64,000 bases of DNA from Thermoflexus hugenholtzii JAD2 (GTDB taxonomy: Bacteria; Chloroflexota; Anaerolineae; Thermoflexales; Thermoflexaceae). Shown piece after piece: positions 8,445 through 18,937 of the stretch. Both the position numbers and the translations under genes were made by a program. The notes below the pieces were generated by a model that worked only from the letters and a program-made list of their open reading frames with translations, was not told where the DNA came from and did no database searches. Location: contig NZ_FYEK01000044.1 of assembly GCF_900187885.1 (NCBI RefSeq), forward strand, positions 62,001 through 126,000, written 5' to 3'. Each line of letters starts with the position of its first letter. Positions within the stretch are counted from its first letter, which is position 1.

Positions 8445-9224
8445 ATGGAGGACGCGCTGATCATCCGGGATCTCCACGTCCGTGTGGAGGGCAAGCCGGT
8501 CCTGCGGGGGGTGGATCTAACAGTGCGCAAGGGGGAGATCCACGCCCTGATGGGCCCGAACGGTTCCGGCAAGACCACCCTGGCCTACGTCCTGATGGGA
8601 CATCCCGCTTACACGGTGGAGCGGGGGGAGGTGCTCTGGAAGGGGCAGAACGTCCTGGAGCTGCCGCCCGATGAGCGGGCCCATCTGGGGCTGTTCCTGG
8701 CCTTTCAGTATCCGGTGGCGGTGCCGGGGGTCACGGTGGCCAACTTCCTGCGCACGGCGCTGAACGAGCGCCGCAAGCGCCTGAACCCTGAGGACAAAGG
8801 GATCCCGATCCCAGAGTTCCGTAAGCTGTTGCGGGAGAAGCTGGCCATGCTGGGGCTGGAAGAGTCCTTTGCCACCCGTTATGTCAACGACGGCTTCTCC
8901 GGCGGCGAGAAGAAGCGCCTGGAGATCCTCCAGATGGCCGTGTTGCAGCCGGAGATGGCCATCCTGGATGAGACCGACTCGGGGCTGGACATCGACGGGG
9001 TGCGCACGGTGGCCGAGGGGATCAATCGGATCTTCGGCCCCCACATGGGGATCCTGCTCATCACCCACTATCAGCGGATCCTGAACTACGTGAAGCCTCA
9101 CTTCGTTCACGTGATGTATAACGGCCGCATCGTGGCCTCCGGCGGGCCGGAGCTGGCCTTGGAGCTGGAGGAGAAGGGCTACGAGTGGCTGCGAGAGCAG
9201 TTTGCCGAGCAACCCACGGCCTGA
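8445..9224 (+). CDS. sufC: SufC, Fe-S assembly ATPase
   Basis: A 259-residue ABC-type ATPase. Walker A is GPNGSGKTT (near residue 40), the signature is [10 protein letters not shown] (about 150) and Walker B ends [11 protein letters not shown] (about 175), the SufC version of this motif. SufC works with SufB and SufD as the cytosolic SufBCD scaffold on which clusters are built. The ATG at 8445 is preceded by GAGGGGGAG and was chosen over an in-frame GTG at 8430. It is the first gene of the operon, nine bases before sufB. Confidence 0.96.
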   Translation: MEDALIIRDLHVRVEGKPVLRGVDLTVRKGEIHALMGPNGSGKTTLAYVLMGHPAYTVERGEVLWKGQNVLELPPDERAHLGLFLAFQYPVAVPGVTVANFLRTALNERRKRLNPEDKGIPIPEFRKLLREKLAMLGLEESFATRYVNDGFSGGEKKRLEILQMAVLQPEMAILDETDSGLDIDGVRTVAEGINRIFGPHMGILLITHYQRILNYVKPHFVHVMYNGRIVASGGPELALELEEKGYEWLREQFAEQPTA

Positions 9225-9233
9225 GGGGGGATC

Positions 9234-10640
9234 ATGGCGGCGGAGACCTTCGATCTGAGCGAGCTGGGCACGTATAAATACGGGTTCGCAATGCCCGAGC
9301 GTTACGTCTACAAGGCCCGCAAGGGCCTCTCCCGGGAGATCGTGGAAGAGATCTCCTGGCTGAAGGGGGAGCCCGACTGGATGCGGGAGTTCCGCCTGCG
9401 CGCGTTGGAGATCTTCCTCGCCAAGCCCATGCCCACCTGGGGGGCGGACCTCTCGGGGGTCAATTTCGATGACATCTACTACTACATCAAGCCCACCGAC
9501 AAGAAGAGCCGCTCGTGGGACGAGGTGCCGGAGGAGATCCGGCGCACCTTCGAGCTCCTGGGCATCCCCGAGGCCGAGCGCAAGTTCCTGGCCGGAGTGG
9601 GCGCACAGTATGAAAGCGAGGTGGTTTACCACAACCTCCAGGAGCACCTGCGCAAGCTGGGCGTGATCTTCGTGGACACCGACACGGCGGTGCGGGAGTA
9701 TCCGGACCTGGTGCGGGAATACTTCGGGACGGTGGTCCCGCCCGACGACAACAAGTTCGCCGCCCTGAACTCCGCCGTCTGGTCCGGCGGCTCCTTCATC
9801 TACGTGCCGCCGGGGGTCCACGTGGATCTCCCGCTTCAGGCCTACTTCCGCATCAACGCCCAGAACGTAGGCCAGTTCGAACGAACGCTGATCATCGCGG
9901 AGGAAGGATCTTTCGTTCATTATGTAGAGGGTTGTACTGCTCCAATATACACCACGGACTCCCTGCACAGCGCGGTGGTGGAGATCATCGTCAAGCCGGG
10001 TGCCCGGGTGCGCTACACCACGATTCAGAACTGGTCCACCAATGTCTACAACCTGGTGACCAAGCGAGCGGTGGTTTACCGGGATGCGGTGATGGAATGG
10101 GTCGACTGCAACCTGGGGTCCAAGGTGACCATGAAATACCCGAGCGTTTACCTGATGGAGCCGGGGGCCCGCGGGGAGATCCTGTCCATCGCTTTTGCGG
10201 GCCGCGGCCAGCATCAGGACGCGGGGGGGAAGGCGATCCACGCCGCTCCCCACACCCGCTCCCGCATCATCTCCAAGTCCATCAGCAAGGACGGGGGGCG
10301 CACCTCCTATCGGGGCTTGGTGCGGGTCTACCCGGGCGCCGAGGGATCCACGGTCAGCGTCAACTGCGACGCCCTGATCCTGGATGAGATCTCCCGCTCC
10401 GACACGTATCCGTATATGGAGATCGAGGAGGACAACGTCACCATCGGCCACGAGGCCACGGTGAGCAAGATCAGCGACGAGCAGCTCTTCTATCTGATGA
10501 GCCGGGGCATCCCCCAGGAAGAGGCGGCGGCGATGATCGTCACCGGCTTCGTCGAGCCCCTGGTGAAGGAACTGCCCATGGAATACGCCGTGGAGATGAA
10601 CCGGCTCATCCGCCTGCAGATGTCCGGCTCGGTGGGTTAA
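9234..10640 (+). CDS. sufB: SufB, Fe-S cluster scaffold subunit
   Basis: 468 residues, the usual SufB length, with typical segments [18 protein letters not shown] at the N-terminus, [20 protein letters not shown] in the middle and the conserved C-terminal stretch [14 protein letters not shown]. The beta-helix core holds the cluster-building surface in the SufBC2D complex. A cysteine in EGCTAPIYT (about residue 234) is the likely site for persulfide sulfur. It is separated from sufD by 168 bp that contain a strong hairpin. Confidence 0.96.
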   Translation: MAAETFDLSELGTYKYGFAMPERYVYKARKGLSREIVEEISWLKGEPDWMREFRLRALEIFLAKPMPTWGADLSGVNFDDIYYYIKPTDKKSRSWDEVPEEIRRTFELLGIPEAERKFLAGVGAQYESEVVYHNLQEHLRKLGVIFVDTDTAVREYPDLVREYFGTVVPPDDNKFAALNSAVWSGGSFIYVPPGVHVDLPLQAYFRINAQNVGQFERTLIIAEEGSFVHYVEGCTAPIYTTDSLHSAVVEIIVKPGARVRYTTIQNWSTNVYNLVTKRAVVYRDAVMEWVDCNLGSKVTMKYPSVYLMEPGARGEILSIAFAGRGQHQDAGGKAIHAAPHTRSRIISKSISKDGGRTSYRGLVRVYPGAEGSTVSVNCDALILDEISRSDTYPYMEIEEDNVTIGHEATVSKISDEQLFYLMSRGIPQEEAAAMIVTGFVEPLVKELPMEYAVEMNRLIRLQMSGSVG

Positions 10641-10675
10641 ACCACCGGGGTTGCAGGAGGAGGCCGGGCACCGGC

Positions 10676-10708
10676 GGCGCCCCGGCAGTGATCCATCGCC
10701 GGGGCGCC
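10676..10708 (+). other. Intercistronic hairpin between sufB and sufD
   Basis: GGCGCCCCGGC (10676-10686) and GCCGGGGCGCC (10698-10708) form a perfect 11-bp stem with an 11-base loop. No T-run follows, so it is not a standard terminator; it may protect the sufCB transcript or lower read-through into sufD. Confidence 0.6.
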
Positions 10709-10808
10709 CCGGGGACCCGGGACCTCGCCGTCCGCCTGGACCGTTCCGCTCAGGAGCTTCCAGACGGATCATCTTCACCCATAACCCCACAGGAGGTCGA
10801 GATCCGCA

Positions 10809-12146
10809 ATGGCGGAAGCATCGAAGATTCGCGAAGCGGCCCGGGGGATCGGGCCGGAGGCATTCCAGGCCTTCCTGGCCGCCCGGGAGGAACCCGATTG
10901 GCTCCGGCAAGCCCGCCGGGAGGCCTGGGAGATCCTGCGGGAGACCCCCAAGCCCGGCCCGACCGATGAAGCATGGCGGCGCACCGACATCCAGGCCCTG
11001 GCTGTGGAAGAGCTGGCCACCGTCCTTTTCCCGGACGGATCCTCCCCGGCCCTGGGGATGCGCCAAATCGTGGAGCCGAGCGAGGACCTGTCGGGGGGGC
11101 TGCTGTTGCTCGACAGCGGGGTGGCTCTGCACTGGCTGGATGAGCGCCTGCGCCGCCGGGGCCTGATCTTCACCGATTTGATCACCGCAGCCCGAGAGCA
11201 TCCCGATCTCGTCGCCCCTTACCTGGGGCAGGTGGTCCGGCCGGGGGATGGCTTCTTCGCCGCGATGAACAGTGCCTTCTGGCGCAATGGCATCTTCTTG
11301 TATGTGCCGCGGGATCTGGAGGTCCCCTTGCCCCTGCGGGCGGTGATCGGCCTGCGGGAGCTGCCGACCGACATCTCCCGCATCCTGATCGTGGTGGAGC
11401 CGGGCGCTCGGGTGACCTTCATCGACGAGCGCCTGGCGGACGACGAGGTGGGGGCCGCCTTCCACAACGGGACGGTGGAGATCCACGTGAAGGAGAACGC
11501 CCACCTGACCTACATCGCCCTCCAGAACTGGGGCCGTTACATGTGGAACTTCACCCATGAGCGGGCCTTTGTGGACCGCGACAGCACCCTGGACTGGGTG
11601 GTGGTGGGGATGGGAGGCGGCGTCACCAAGACCTTCCTGGAGGCCGCTCTCATCGGCCGCGGGTCCACGGCCTACATGTCTGGCGTCTTCTTCCTGGACG
11701 GCCAGCAACACGCCGACTACGACACCGAGCAGGATCACATCGCGCCCTACACCAAAAGCGATCTGCTCTACAAGGTCGCCCTGAAGGATCGAGCCCGCTC
11801 CGTTTGGCAGGGGATGATCCGGGCACACCCCGGGGCCCAGAAGACCGACGCCTACCAAGCCAACCGCAACCTGATCCTCTCCCCCCATGCCCGGGCAGAC
11901 TCCATCCCCGGCTTGGAGATCATGGCCAACGATCTGCGCTGCACCCACGGGGCCACCGTCGGCCAGATCAACGAGGAAGAGCTCTTCTATCTGATGTCCC
12001 GCGGCCTCTCCCGGACGGTCGCCACGCGGCTCATCGTGGAGGGGTTCTTCGCACCCGTCCTGGACCGTATCCCCGTGGCCGATGTCCGGCGCCAAGCGGA
12101 TCATATCATCCACCGCAAGCTGGGCGTGCCACCGGAGGAGGAGTAG
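10809..12146 (+). CDS. sufD: SufD, Fe-S cluster assembly subunit
   Basis: 445 residues, a SufB paralogue with the same beta-helix core and a more divergent N-terminus. FFAAMNSAFWRNGIFLYVP (about residues 150-170) and the C-terminal stretch [16 protein letters not shown] align with SufB. SufD pairs with SufB and SufC in the scaffold and helps acquire iron. ACAGGAGG lies ahead of the ATG. The gene continues the suf operon, and sufS follows. Confidence 0.93.
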   Translation: MAEASKIREAARGIGPEAFQAFLAAREEPDWLRQARREAWEILRETPKPGPTDEAWRRTDIQALAVEELATVLFPDGSSPALGMRQIVEPSEDLSGGLLLLDSGVALHWLDERLRRRGLIFTDLITAAREHPDLVAPYLGQVVRPGDGFFAAMNSAFWRNGIFLYVPRDLEVPLPLRAVIGLRELPTDISRILIVVEPGARVTFIDERLADDEVGAAFHNGTVEIHVKENAHLTYIALQNWGRYMWNFTHERAFVDRDSTLDWVVVGMGGGVTKTFLEAALIGRGSTAYMSGVFFLDGQQHADYDTEQDHIAPYTKSDLLYKVALKDRARSVWQGMIRAHPGAQKTDAYQANRNLILSPHARADSIPGLEIMANDLRCTHGATVGQINEEELFYLMSRGLSRTVATRLIVEGFFAPVLDRIPVADVRRQADHIIHRKLGVPPEEE

Positions 12147-12273
12147 GGGCGATCCGGGAGGGGGGTCGCCCCTACCCGATTCACCTAAAATAGGGGATTA
12201 GGGAGCATTGATGCAGGACGGCCCGGCCCTTACAGGGGAACGTTTATCCGGGGAACATGTGGGGAGGACCCCT

Positions 12274-13527
12274 ATGGGAAGCGTGGGGCTACAAGCCATC
12301 CTGGATGTGGAACGGATCCGGGCGGATTTCCCCATCCTCCACCAGACCGTGAACGGGAAACCCCTGGTGTTTTTGGACAGCGCGGCCAGCTCTCAGAAGC
12401 CCATCCCGGTGATCGAGGCGATGAACGCTTATTACCGCACCACCCACGCCAACGTCCACCGGGGGGTCTACCGCCTGAGCGAGCAGGCCACCGCCCTGTA
12501 TGAGGAGGCCCGGCGCAAGATCGCCGCCTTCATCGGCGCCGCCTCCCCTAAAGAGATCATCTTCACCCGCAACGCCACCGAGGCCATCAACCTGGTGGCC
12601 TACGCCTGGGCCCGCCCCTTCCTGCGGGAGGGAGACGAGATCCTCCTCACGGAGATGGAGCACCACAGCAACCTGGTCCCCTGGTTCCTGGTGGCGCAGG
12701 AGAAGGGGCTCCGCATCCGATATATCCCCATCGACGAGGAAGGCCGCCTGCGGCTGGATCTGCTGGATGCGTTGATCACCGAGCGGACCCGGCTGGTGGC
12801 GGTGACGATGATGTCGAACGTGCTGGGGACCATCAACCCCCTCCGTCCGATCATCGAGAAGGCCCACGCGGTGGGGGCTGTCGTGTTGGTGGACGGCGCC
12901 CAGGGGGTTCCGCATCTCCCGGTGAACGTCCAGGAGCTGGGATGCGATTTCCTGGCCTTCTCCGGCCATAAGATGTGCGGCCCCACCGGGATCGGGGTGC
13001 TGTGGGGGCGGCGCGAGCTCCTGGAGGCTATGCCCCCCTTCCTGGGTGGCGGCGACATGATCCGCCGGGTCACCTTCGAGGGCGCGGAATGGAACGAGCT
13101 GCCCTACAAGTTCGAAGCGGGAACCCCGGCCATCGCCGAGGCCATCGGGCTGGGGGCGGCAGTGGATTACCTGAGCCAAATCGGGCTGGAGGCCATCCAC
13201 CGCCATGAGCAGGCCCTGGCCGCCTACGCCATGGAGCGCTTGAGCGAGATCCCCGGCCTTCGCATCGTGGGGCCTCCCCCTGCGGAGCGCGGCGGCGTGG
13301 TGGCCTTCGCTATGGATCGCATCCATCCCCACGACATCGCCACCATCCTGGATCGGGAGGGCATCTGTATCCGGGCCGGCCACCACTGCGCGATGCCGCT
13401 CCATGAGCGACTGGGCCTCACCGCCACCGCCCGGGCCAGTTTCTACCTCTACAACACCATGGAGGAGGTGGATCGGCTGGCCGAGGGGCTGGAGATCGTG
13501 CGCCGGACCTTCCGGCGTCCAGCCTGA
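12274..13527 (+). CDS. sufS: SufS, cysteine desulfurase (group II)
   Basis: 417 residues from the ATG at 12274, chosen over upstream in-frame starts because GGGGAGG lies six bases before it and because SufS proteins normally begin just before VERIRADFPIL. The PLP lysine is in FSGHKMCGPTGIG (about residue 232) and the catalytic cysteine in GHHCAMPLHERL (about 372). It releases sulfur from cysteine as an enzyme-bound persulfide for the SufBCD scaffold. No sufE or sufU acceptor is visible in this operon. It ends five bases from the convergent clpX. Confidence 0.94.
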   Translation: MGSVGLQAILDVERIRADFPILHQTVNGKPLVFLDSAASSQKPIPVIEAMNAYYRTTHANVHRGVYRLSEQATALYEEARRKIAAFIGAASPKEIIFTRNATEAINLVAYAWARPFLREGDEILLTEMEHHSNLVPWFLVAQEKGLRIRYIPIDEEGRLRLDLLDALITERTRLVAVTMMSNVLGTINPLRPIIEKAHAVGAVVLVDGAQGVPHLPVNVQELGCDFLAFSGHKMCGPTGIGVLWGRRELLEAMPPFLGGGDMIRRVTFEGAEWNELPYKFEAGTPAIAEAIGLGAAVDYLSQIGLEAIHRHEQALAAYAMERLSEIPGLRIVGPPPAERGGVVAFAMDRIHPHDIATILDREGICIRAGHHCAMPLHERLGLTATARASFYLYNTMEEVDRLAEGLEIVRRTFRRPA

Positions 13528-13532
13528 GCCGG

Positions 13533-14810
13533 TCAGGCGGCCCGGCGCAGCTCCACCGGCTGGCCGGACTCCGTCAGGAGCAGGGGCATCGCCTGCCCCC
13601 GGATGGCTTCCGCGGTGACGATGCAACGACGGATGTGGGGATGAGAGGGGATCTCATACATCACGTCTAACAGCGTCCGCTCCAGGATGGCCCGCAGGGC
13701 CCGGGCTCCCGTCCCCAGGCGCAGCGCCTCCTCCGCAGCCGCCTCGATGGCCTCCGGCGTGAAGATCAGCTCCACGTTGTCCAGGGCGAACAGCCGCTGG
13801 AACTGCTTCACCAGGGCGTTGCGGGGCCGGGTCAGCACCGCCTTCAGCGCCTCCCGATCCAGGGGATCCACCGGGATCACCACCGGCAGCCGCCCCACCA
13901 GCTCCGGGATCAGGCCGAAGCGGATGAGATCCTCGGGGGCCACCTGCTGCAGCAGCTCCGCCTCCGACAGGCTGATCCGCCCCCGGGCTCTGACCTCGCC
14001 GGGGAAGCCGATGTGCCCGCGCAACCCCAGGCGCTCGGCGATGATCTTCGAAAGCCCCTCGAAGGCCCCGCCGCAGATGAAGAGGATGTTGGTGGTATCG
14101 ATCTGGATGAACTCCTGGTGGGGATGCTTCCGCCCGCCCTGCGGGGGGACGTTAGCGATGGTCCCCTCGATGATCTTGAGAAGGGCCTGCTGCACGCCCT
14201 CCCCCGAGACATCCCGGGTGATGGAAGGGTTGTCGCCGGATTTGCGGGCGATCTTGTCGATCTCATCGATGTATACGATGCCCTTCTCCGCCCGCTCCAG
14301 GTTGTAGTCGGCCGCCTGGATCAGCCGGAGGAGGATGTTCTCCACATCCTCCCCCACGTAACCGGCCTCCGTCAAAGAGGTGGCGTCGGCGATGGCGAAG
14401 GGGACGTCGAGGATGCGGGCCAGGGTGCGCGCCAGCAGGGTCTTCCCGCAGCCGGTGGGGCCGATGAGCAGGATGTTGCTCTTCTCGATCTCCACATCCT
14501 CCCAGCGTCCCCTGCTGGTGATCCGCTTGTAATGGTTGTAAACCGCCACCGACAGCACCCGCTTCGCCCGCTCCTGCCCGACAACATACTGGTCCAGGTA
14601 AGCGTAGATCTCCCGAGGGGAGGGAAGACGCGAGGGAACGGACAGGGGGAGGCCGGCCTCCCGGCGCTCCCCCCGCAGCATTCGATAGCTGAGCTCCACA
14701 CACGCCTCGCAGATGTAAACCCCATCCGGGCCCGCCAGAAGCCGACCCGTCTCCTCCGGATCCCGCCGACAGAAGGAGCAGCGGGGCGCTTCCTTGCGGG
14801 CGCGTTGCAT
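13533..14810 (-). CDS. clpX: ClpX, ATP-dependent unfoldase
   Basis: 425 residues. An N-terminal zinc finger has Cys11, Cys14, Cys34 and Cys37. Walker A is GPTGCGKT (about residue 120), Walker B is [11 protein letters not shown], and the C-terminal AAA+ small domain follows. ClpX recognises tagged substrates, unfolds them and feeds them to ClpP. It sits six bases downstream of clpP and is the last gene of tig-clpP-clpX. Confidence 0.97.
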   Translation of the reverse strand: MQRARKEAPRCSFCRRDPEETGRLLAGPDGVYICEACVELSYRMLRGERREAGLPLSVPSRLPSPREIYAYLDQYVVGQERAKRVLSVAVYNHYKRITSRGRWEDVEIEKSNILLIGPTGCGKTLLARTLARILDVPFAIADATSLTEAGYVGEDVENILLRLIQAADYNLERAEKGIVYIDEIDKIARKSGDNPSITRDVSGEGVQQALLKIIEGTIANVPPQGGRKHPHQEFIQIDTTNILFICGGAFEGLSKIIAERLGLRGHIGFPGEVRARGRISLSEAELLQQVAPEDLIRFGLIPELVGRLPVVIPVDPLDREALKAVLTRPRNALVKQFQRLFALDNVELIFTPEAIEAAAEEALRLGTGARALRAILERTLLDVMYEIPSHPHIRRCIVTAEAIRGQAMPLLLTESGQPVELRRAA

Positions 14811-14816
14811 CCCCGG

Positions 14817-15482
14817 TCACTCCTTATGCCCGTCTGGGGTGGCGGCCGCCCGGGTGGGAAGCGGCGGCAGCTCCTTGTGCGGCGGCGGCTTCAGCACCTC
14901 ATCGATGATCCCGTATTTGACCGCCTCCTCCGCCGACATGTAGTAATCCCGATCGAAATCGTCGGCGATGCGCTCCACCGGCTGGCCGGTGTGACGGGCC
15001 AGCAACTCGAAGATCAGGTTTTGCATCCGCATCAGCTCTTTATACTGGATCTCCACGTCGGGAGCGTAGCCATGGGCTCCGCCGCCAGCCGGGTGCATGT
15101 GGATGGTGGCATGGGGGAGCGCGAAGCGACGGCCCTTGGTGCCGGCCGCCAGCAACACTGTGGCCATGCTGGCCGTCCACCCCACCGCGATGGTGGAGAT
15201 GGGGGCGCGCACCTGCTGCATGGTATCATAGATGGCCAGGCCCGGATAGATCAGCCCGCCCGGCGAGTTGATGTAAAGCCGGATCTCCTCCTCCGGATCC
15301 TCCCGATCCAGATAGAGCAACTGCGCGACCACCAGGTTCGCCACCTGATCCGTGATGGGGGTTCCCAGGAAGATGATCCGCTCCTTCAGCAGCAGCGAGT
15401 AGATGTCGTAAACCCGCTCGCCGCGCCCCGTGTTCTCGATCACCATCGGGATCAGCAGCTCCGGCAACCCTTCCCGAGCCAT
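14817..15482 (-). CDS. clpP: ClpP, protease subunit
   Basis: 221 residues from the ATG at 15482, chosen over a GTG at 15506 because AAGGAGG sits just upstream. The catalytic triad is recognisable: serine in [13 protein letters not shown] (about residue 100), histidine in IHMHPAGGG, where aligning to the usual MIHQP places the second histidine at the active site, and aspartate in [12 protein letters not shown]. The sequence around the histidine is unusual for ClpP. The C-terminus is extended by about 20 proline- and lysine-rich residues. Middle gene of the operon. Confidence 0.93.
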   Translation of the reverse strand: MAREGLPELLIPMVIENTGRGERVYDIYSLLLKERIIFLGTPITDQVANLVVAQLLYLDREDPEEEIRLYINSPGGLIYPGLAIYDTMQQVRAPISTIAVGWTASMATVLLAAGTKGRRFALPHATIHMHPAGGGAHGYAPDVEIQYKELMRMQNLIFELLARHTGQPVERIADDFDRDYYMSAEEAVKYGIIDEVLKPPPHKELPPLPTRAAATPDGHKE

Positions 15483-15502
15483 CGCCCGCCTCCTTCCAAT
15501 CG

Positions 15503-16846
15503 TCACATGGGGTCTGAGGGTTCAACAGAGGAGGGAACCACCTCCTCCGCCTCCGGTTCAGGAGCCGGAGAGGCCTCCGCCATCATGGGGGACACCGCCC
15601 CCCGTGCGATGGCCACCAGGCGTTCCAGCGCCCGGCTCAGCAGAAGCCGCGACCGGAGGCTCGACATCACCGTCGGCCTCAAGCGCTGCCAGGCCTCCTC
15701 CGAGACCTGGAGCCGTTGGCGAACCGCACCGGCCTCCTCCTCCAGCTCCTCCTCCGGGACGGAAAGCCCCTCCTCCTGCGCCAGCTGATACAGGATCAGG
15801 CCCCGGCGGATCCGCTGCTCCGCCTGAGGCCGCAGCTCCTCCCGCAACGCCTCTAGCGTCTGATTGCGCTCCTTCAGATAAGACTCCAAATCCTGTCCGC
15901 GTCGACGCAGCGTGTTCTCCAGATCCTCGATGAGATCGTCGATCTCCTCCTCCAGCATCTGCGGGGGGAACTCCACCTCCGCCTGCTCGGCCAGGGCCTT
16001 CAGGGCCCGCTCCGCGTATTCGGCGTCATATTGGCGGCGGAGATGGACCGCCAGATCCTCCCGGATCTTCGCCTTCAGATCCTCCAGGGTCTCGAAGTCC
16101 CCCACCGTCTGGGCCAGGGCGTCATCCAGATCCGGAAGGAGATAGCGCGCGAGCCCGGTGAGCGTCGCCTCGACCTGCAGCGTCCGCGATGGATCCCCGG
16201 GCCAGGGCAGATCGAAGGACCGCGTCTCATTGAGGGCCATCCCGACGATCCGCTCCTCCAACCCGGGCAGCGGCGGGGCCTCCTGGCCCAGCACGAAGGA
16301 GAATTCATCCTCCAGAAGGGTTTTCCCCTCCGCGTCCCTCGCCCGCAGGGCGACCGTGACCATCATCCCGGGCTCCGCTGTCCCCTCCGAAAGAGGCTCG
16401 ATGATGGCGTTGTCCCGCCGCAACCGCTCCAGGACTTCCTGCACCGCTTCCTCCGTGGGTTGCGGCGGCTCATAGGGCACCCGCAGGGACCGGTAGTCGC
16501 CGAGCCGGACCTCGGGCTTCAACGGCACGATCACCCGGAAGGTGAGGGGCTCCGGCTGGATCTGCTCCAGTCGGCCCGGACCATAGGGATCCAGGCCGAG
16601 CTGATCCAGGGCCTCCCGGTAGACCTCCTGGCTGAGGAGCTCCACCGCCTCCTCGAAGATCGCTTCCCGACCGAAGGTTCGGAGCACCACTTCATAGGGT
16701 GCCCGACCGCGGCGGAAGCCCGGGATCTCGTAGCGCTCCGAGAAGCGCCGGGCGACCCGGCGCATCGCCTGCTCCACCCGTTCCGGCTCGACCTCGATGG
16801 TCAGGGCCACCTGGCGTGACGGGAGGCTCTCGCTCGTGATCCGCAC
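15503..16846 (-). CDS. tig: Trigger factor, ribosome-associated chaperone
   Basis: 447 residues. The N-terminal ribosome-binding domain carries the signature region [13 protein letters not shown] (about residues 44-56), followed by a PPIase-like middle domain ([15 protein letters not shown]) and a long helical C-terminal domain rich in Glu and Arg. It binds nascent chains at the exit tunnel. The final 25 residues are acidic and proline-rich. First gene of tig-clpP-clpX. Confidence 0.94.
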   Translation of the reverse strand: MRITSESLPSRQVALTIEVEPERVEQAMRRVARRFSERYEIPGFRRGRAPYEVVLRTFGREAIFEEAVELLSQEVYREALDQLGLDPYGPGRLEQIQPEPLTFRVIVPLKPEVRLGDYRSLRVPYEPPQPTEEAVQEVLERLRRDNAIIEPLSEGTAEPGMMVTVALRARDAEGKTLLEDEFSFVLGQEAPPLPGLEERIVGMALNETRSFDLPWPGDPSRTLQVEATLTGLARYLLPDLDDALAQTVGDFETLEDLKAKIREDLAVHLRRQYDAEYAERALKALAEQAEVEFPPQMLEEEIDDLIEDLENTLRRRGQDLESYLKERNQTLEALREELRPQAEQRIRRGLILYQLAQEEGLSVPEEELEEEAGAVRQRLQVSEEAWQRLRPTVMSSLRSRLLLSRALERLVAIARGAVSPMMAEASPAPEPEAEEVVPSSVEPSDPM

Positions 16847-16972
16847 CCGTAGGCTCCTCCTTCTTCGGAATCCCGACGGATCCCCACCGGGAGTGCCTTC
16901 CCATCCCCTCCGCGCGAGACGCCCAGCCTGCGCCCCGGAGAATGAGCGGGAGGACCCGGTCGGTCACGTGGA

Positions 16973-17001
16973 ATTATAACGAGCCCATGATGGAGCTGCA
17001 A
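16973..17001 (-). promoter_or_regulatory. Probable tig-clpP-clpX promoter (TTGCAG-N17-TATAAT)
   Basis: Minus-strand TATAAT at 16973-16978 with TTGCAG at 16996-17001, 17 bp apart, about 125 bp before the tig start. The consensus -10 makes it convincing; the -35 is only half matched. On the plus strand TATAAA at 17013-17018 could serve the FHA gene, but no -35 was found for it. Confidence 0.6.
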
Positions 17002-17072
17002 CAAACGGCACGTATAAAATTAATGGAGGGTTGATCGGATGAACCCCCTCAGAAATGGGGGAGGGATCGATC

Positions 17073-17762
17073 ATGCCGGGGGCCGAGGCGCCGATGCTGG
17101 TGATCACCGAGGGGCAGCTGGCCGGGCATCGCTGGCCGATCGACCAGGAGGTGCTCCTCATCGGCCGCAGCGAGGGCTGTGATCTGGTCCTTCCCGAGCG
17201 CCAGATCTCCCGCCAGCACGCCCGGCTCCGACGGGAGGCCGACGGTTATTACATCGAGGATCTGGGCAGCAAAAACGGGACGTTCATCAACGGCCAGGCG
17301 CTCCCCCCGTTTGTTCCTCATCGGCTGAAGGATGGAGATGAGATCGCGCTGGCCCTGTGCGTGCGCATGCGTTTCATCAGCGCCGAGGCCACGCTCCCCC
17401 TGGAATCCCCTCCTGTCGCCTGGCTCTCCCAAGGCCTGATCATCGATCGGGCCGCCCGCCGAGTGTGGGTGAACGGCCGAGAGGTGGACCCGCCGCTCTC
17501 CCCGGCTCAGTTCCGCGCCCTAGAGCGTCTGGCCCTGGCGCACGGCGCGGTGGTCTCCCGGGAGGAATTGGTGGGTTATATCTGGCCGGAGGAGGATCCG
17601 CGGGGGGTGACGGAACAGGCCCTGGACGCCCTGATCCGTCGACTGCGGGAGCGTCTGGCCCAGGTCGACCCCGGGCGGGATTACATCCTGACGGTTCGCG
17701 GGCACGGCTTCCGCCTGGCCGACGTGCCCCTGCAACTCAAGGGCCAGCCGGAGGAACGATGA
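17073..17762 (+). CDS. FHA domain-winged helix DNA-binding protein
   Basis: 229 residues. An FHA domain fills residues 8-95, with GRSEGCDLVLPERQISRQHARL and YYIEDLGSKNGTFINGQ giving the phosphothreonine-binding loop residues. A C-terminal OmpR/PhoB-type winged helix covers about 110-220 (PLSPAQFRALERLALAHGAVVSREEL, VRGHGFRL). The fusion implies a transcription factor controlled by binding a phosphothreonine protein, thus by a Ser/Thr kinase rather than a histidine kinase. The ATG at 17073, with GGGGGAGG upstream, was preferred to the one at 17055. Its stop overlaps the yraN start. The target genes are unknown. Confidence 0.82.
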   Translation: MPGAEAPMLVITEGQLAGHRWPIDQEVLLIGRSEGCDLVLPERQISRQHARLRREADGYYIEDLGSKNGTFINGQALPPFVPHRLKDGDEIALALCVRMRFISAEATLPLESPPVAWLSQGLIIDRAARRVWVNGREVDPPLSPAQFRALERLALAHGAVVSREELVGYIWPEEDPRGVTEQALDALIRRLRERLAQVDPGRDYILTVRGHGFRLADVPLQLKGQPEER

Positions 17763-18133
17763 GGACCCACCGGGCCTCTCGACGCGCCCTCGGGACGGCG
17801 GCGGAGGCATTCGTGGCCGCCCATCTGGAGGCTCAAGGATACCGCATCCGGGCCCGGAACTGGCGCTGCCCATTCGGGGAGATCGATCTGATCGCCGAGG
17901 GAGAGGGCTGGCTGCTTTTCATCGAGGTCCGCGCCCGGCGCAACGACCGCTTCGGACGGCCGGAGGAGAGCCTGAGCCCGCGCAAGCGCCGGCGCTTGCA
18001 GCAGACAGCCCTGGCCTATCTGGGCCAGCTGGAAGGCCCGGAGCCCCGCTGGCGGGTGGATCTGGCCGCTGTGTCCCTGGACCCTCGGGGTCGGCCCATG
18101 GAGGTCTCCTTCATCGAGAACATCCTGGAGTAG
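17759..18133 (+). CDS. YraN / UPF0102 endonuclease-like protein
   Basis: 124 residues, starting at an ATG that overlaps the upstream stop by three bases, with GGAGGAACG before it. The UPF0102 core is clear: GTAAEAFVAAHLEAQGYRI, NWRCPFGEIDLIAEG and FIEVRARRND, with the Glu-Asp-Glu-x-Lys-like arrangement of the restriction-endonuclease fold (the last position is Arg here). The cellular role of the family is not firmly known. Confidence 0.85.
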   Translation: MRTHRASRRALGTAAEAFVAAHLEAQGYRIRARNWRCPFGEIDLIAEGEGWLLFIEVRARRNDRFGRPEESLSPRKRRRLQQTALAYLGQLEGPEPRWRVDLAAVSLDPRGRPMEVSFIENILE

Positions 18134-18170
18134 AGGCAGCCCCGGGCCGTCCGGGTCGGGATGAGCGGCT

Positions 18171-18770
18171 TCAATCGGGGTTCCCCTTCCCGCGCAACGG
18201 AAGGCGGATGAGGGGGGTGTAGATCGCCCCCTCTGGATGGAGGTCGCTGCGCATCAGGGTGATCTCCTCCACCCGCACCTCCCCCAGTTGTCCCACGGGG
18301 GTTCGCGCGATCACCTCCGCGATCTGCCGATGATGGACAGGGGTGGCATCCCGGCTCACCCGGGCCAGCGTGAGATGGGGCTGATACGGCCGATCCTCCG
18401 GGGGATACCCCAGCTTCTGCATGCTGGCCTCCACCAAGCGCTGAAAGCCCGCCAGCGCCCGCGTGGGATCGGACACCCCCACCCAGATCACCCGGGGATG
18501 GCGAGGATCCGGGAAGCACCCGAGCCCTTCCACTATGAACATGAAAGGCCCGCGCTCCAGGGTCAGCCCCCGCAGCGCCGCGATGATCTCATCGATCTGA
18601 GGGGCGGGGACCATTCCCAAGAATTTCAGGGTGAGATGGATGCTCTCCGGACGCACCCAGCGGATCGGGAGATCCCGGAGCTCCTGGCGCAGGCGACGCT
18701 GCACCTCCGCCAGCTGCTGCTGGAGCGAATCGGGCAGCTCCACCGCGATGAAAGCGCGCACCGCCACCAT
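18171..18770 (-). CDS. thpR: RNA 2',3'-cyclic phosphodiesterase (ThpR/LigT)
   Basis: 199 residues from the ATG at 18770, preceded by GGGAGGG. The two HxT motifs of the 2H phosphoesterase superfamily are present: HLTLKFLG (about residue 43) and HLTLARVS (about 128). The family opens 2',3'-cyclic phosphates on RNA and can ligate some tRNA halves in vitro. It begins shortly after a 13-bp hairpin in its leader. Confidence 0.88.
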   Translation of the reverse strand: MVAVRAFIAVELPDSLQQQLAEVQRRLRQELRDLPIRWVRPESIHLTLKFLGMVPAPQIDEIIAALRGLTLERGPFMFIVEGLGCFPDPRHPRVIWVGVSDPTRALAGFQRLVEASMQKLGYPPEDRPYQPHLTLARVSRDATPVHHRQIAEVIARTPVGQLGEVRVEEITLMRSDLHPEGAIYTPLIRLPLRGKGNPD

Positions 18771-18842
18771 CCCAAGCCCTCCCGAAGCCGTGGCAGGATA
18801 GAGGGCTCCTCCCCCCGCACGTGGACAGGCGATCGGAAAACA

Positions 18843-18878
18843 CGATGGTGGTGCGGCGCTCTTTGCGCACCACCATCG
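18843..18878. other. Perfect 13-bp inverted repeat upstream of thpR
   Basis: CGATGGTGGTGCG (18843-18855) pairs with CGCACCACCATCG (18866-18878) across a 10-base loop. On the minus strand a TATAAT lies at 18889-18894, just upstream, so the repeat sits at the expected transcript start or 5' end of thpR. It could be an operator or an RNA hairpin. No T-run is present, so a terminator for the gene upstream is less likely. Confidence 0.55.
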
Positions 18879-18937
18879 CCCCCGTCCCATTATAGAACAG
18901 GAAACGCAGGCGTCCTCGGTGCGCGGTCGCGGGCGGC

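Noticed and set aside
8517-12113. 1198-codon open frame on the minus strand across sufC, sufB and sufD
   Set aside because: Antisense shadow of strongly conserved suf genes in GC-rich DNA; no recognisable domain.
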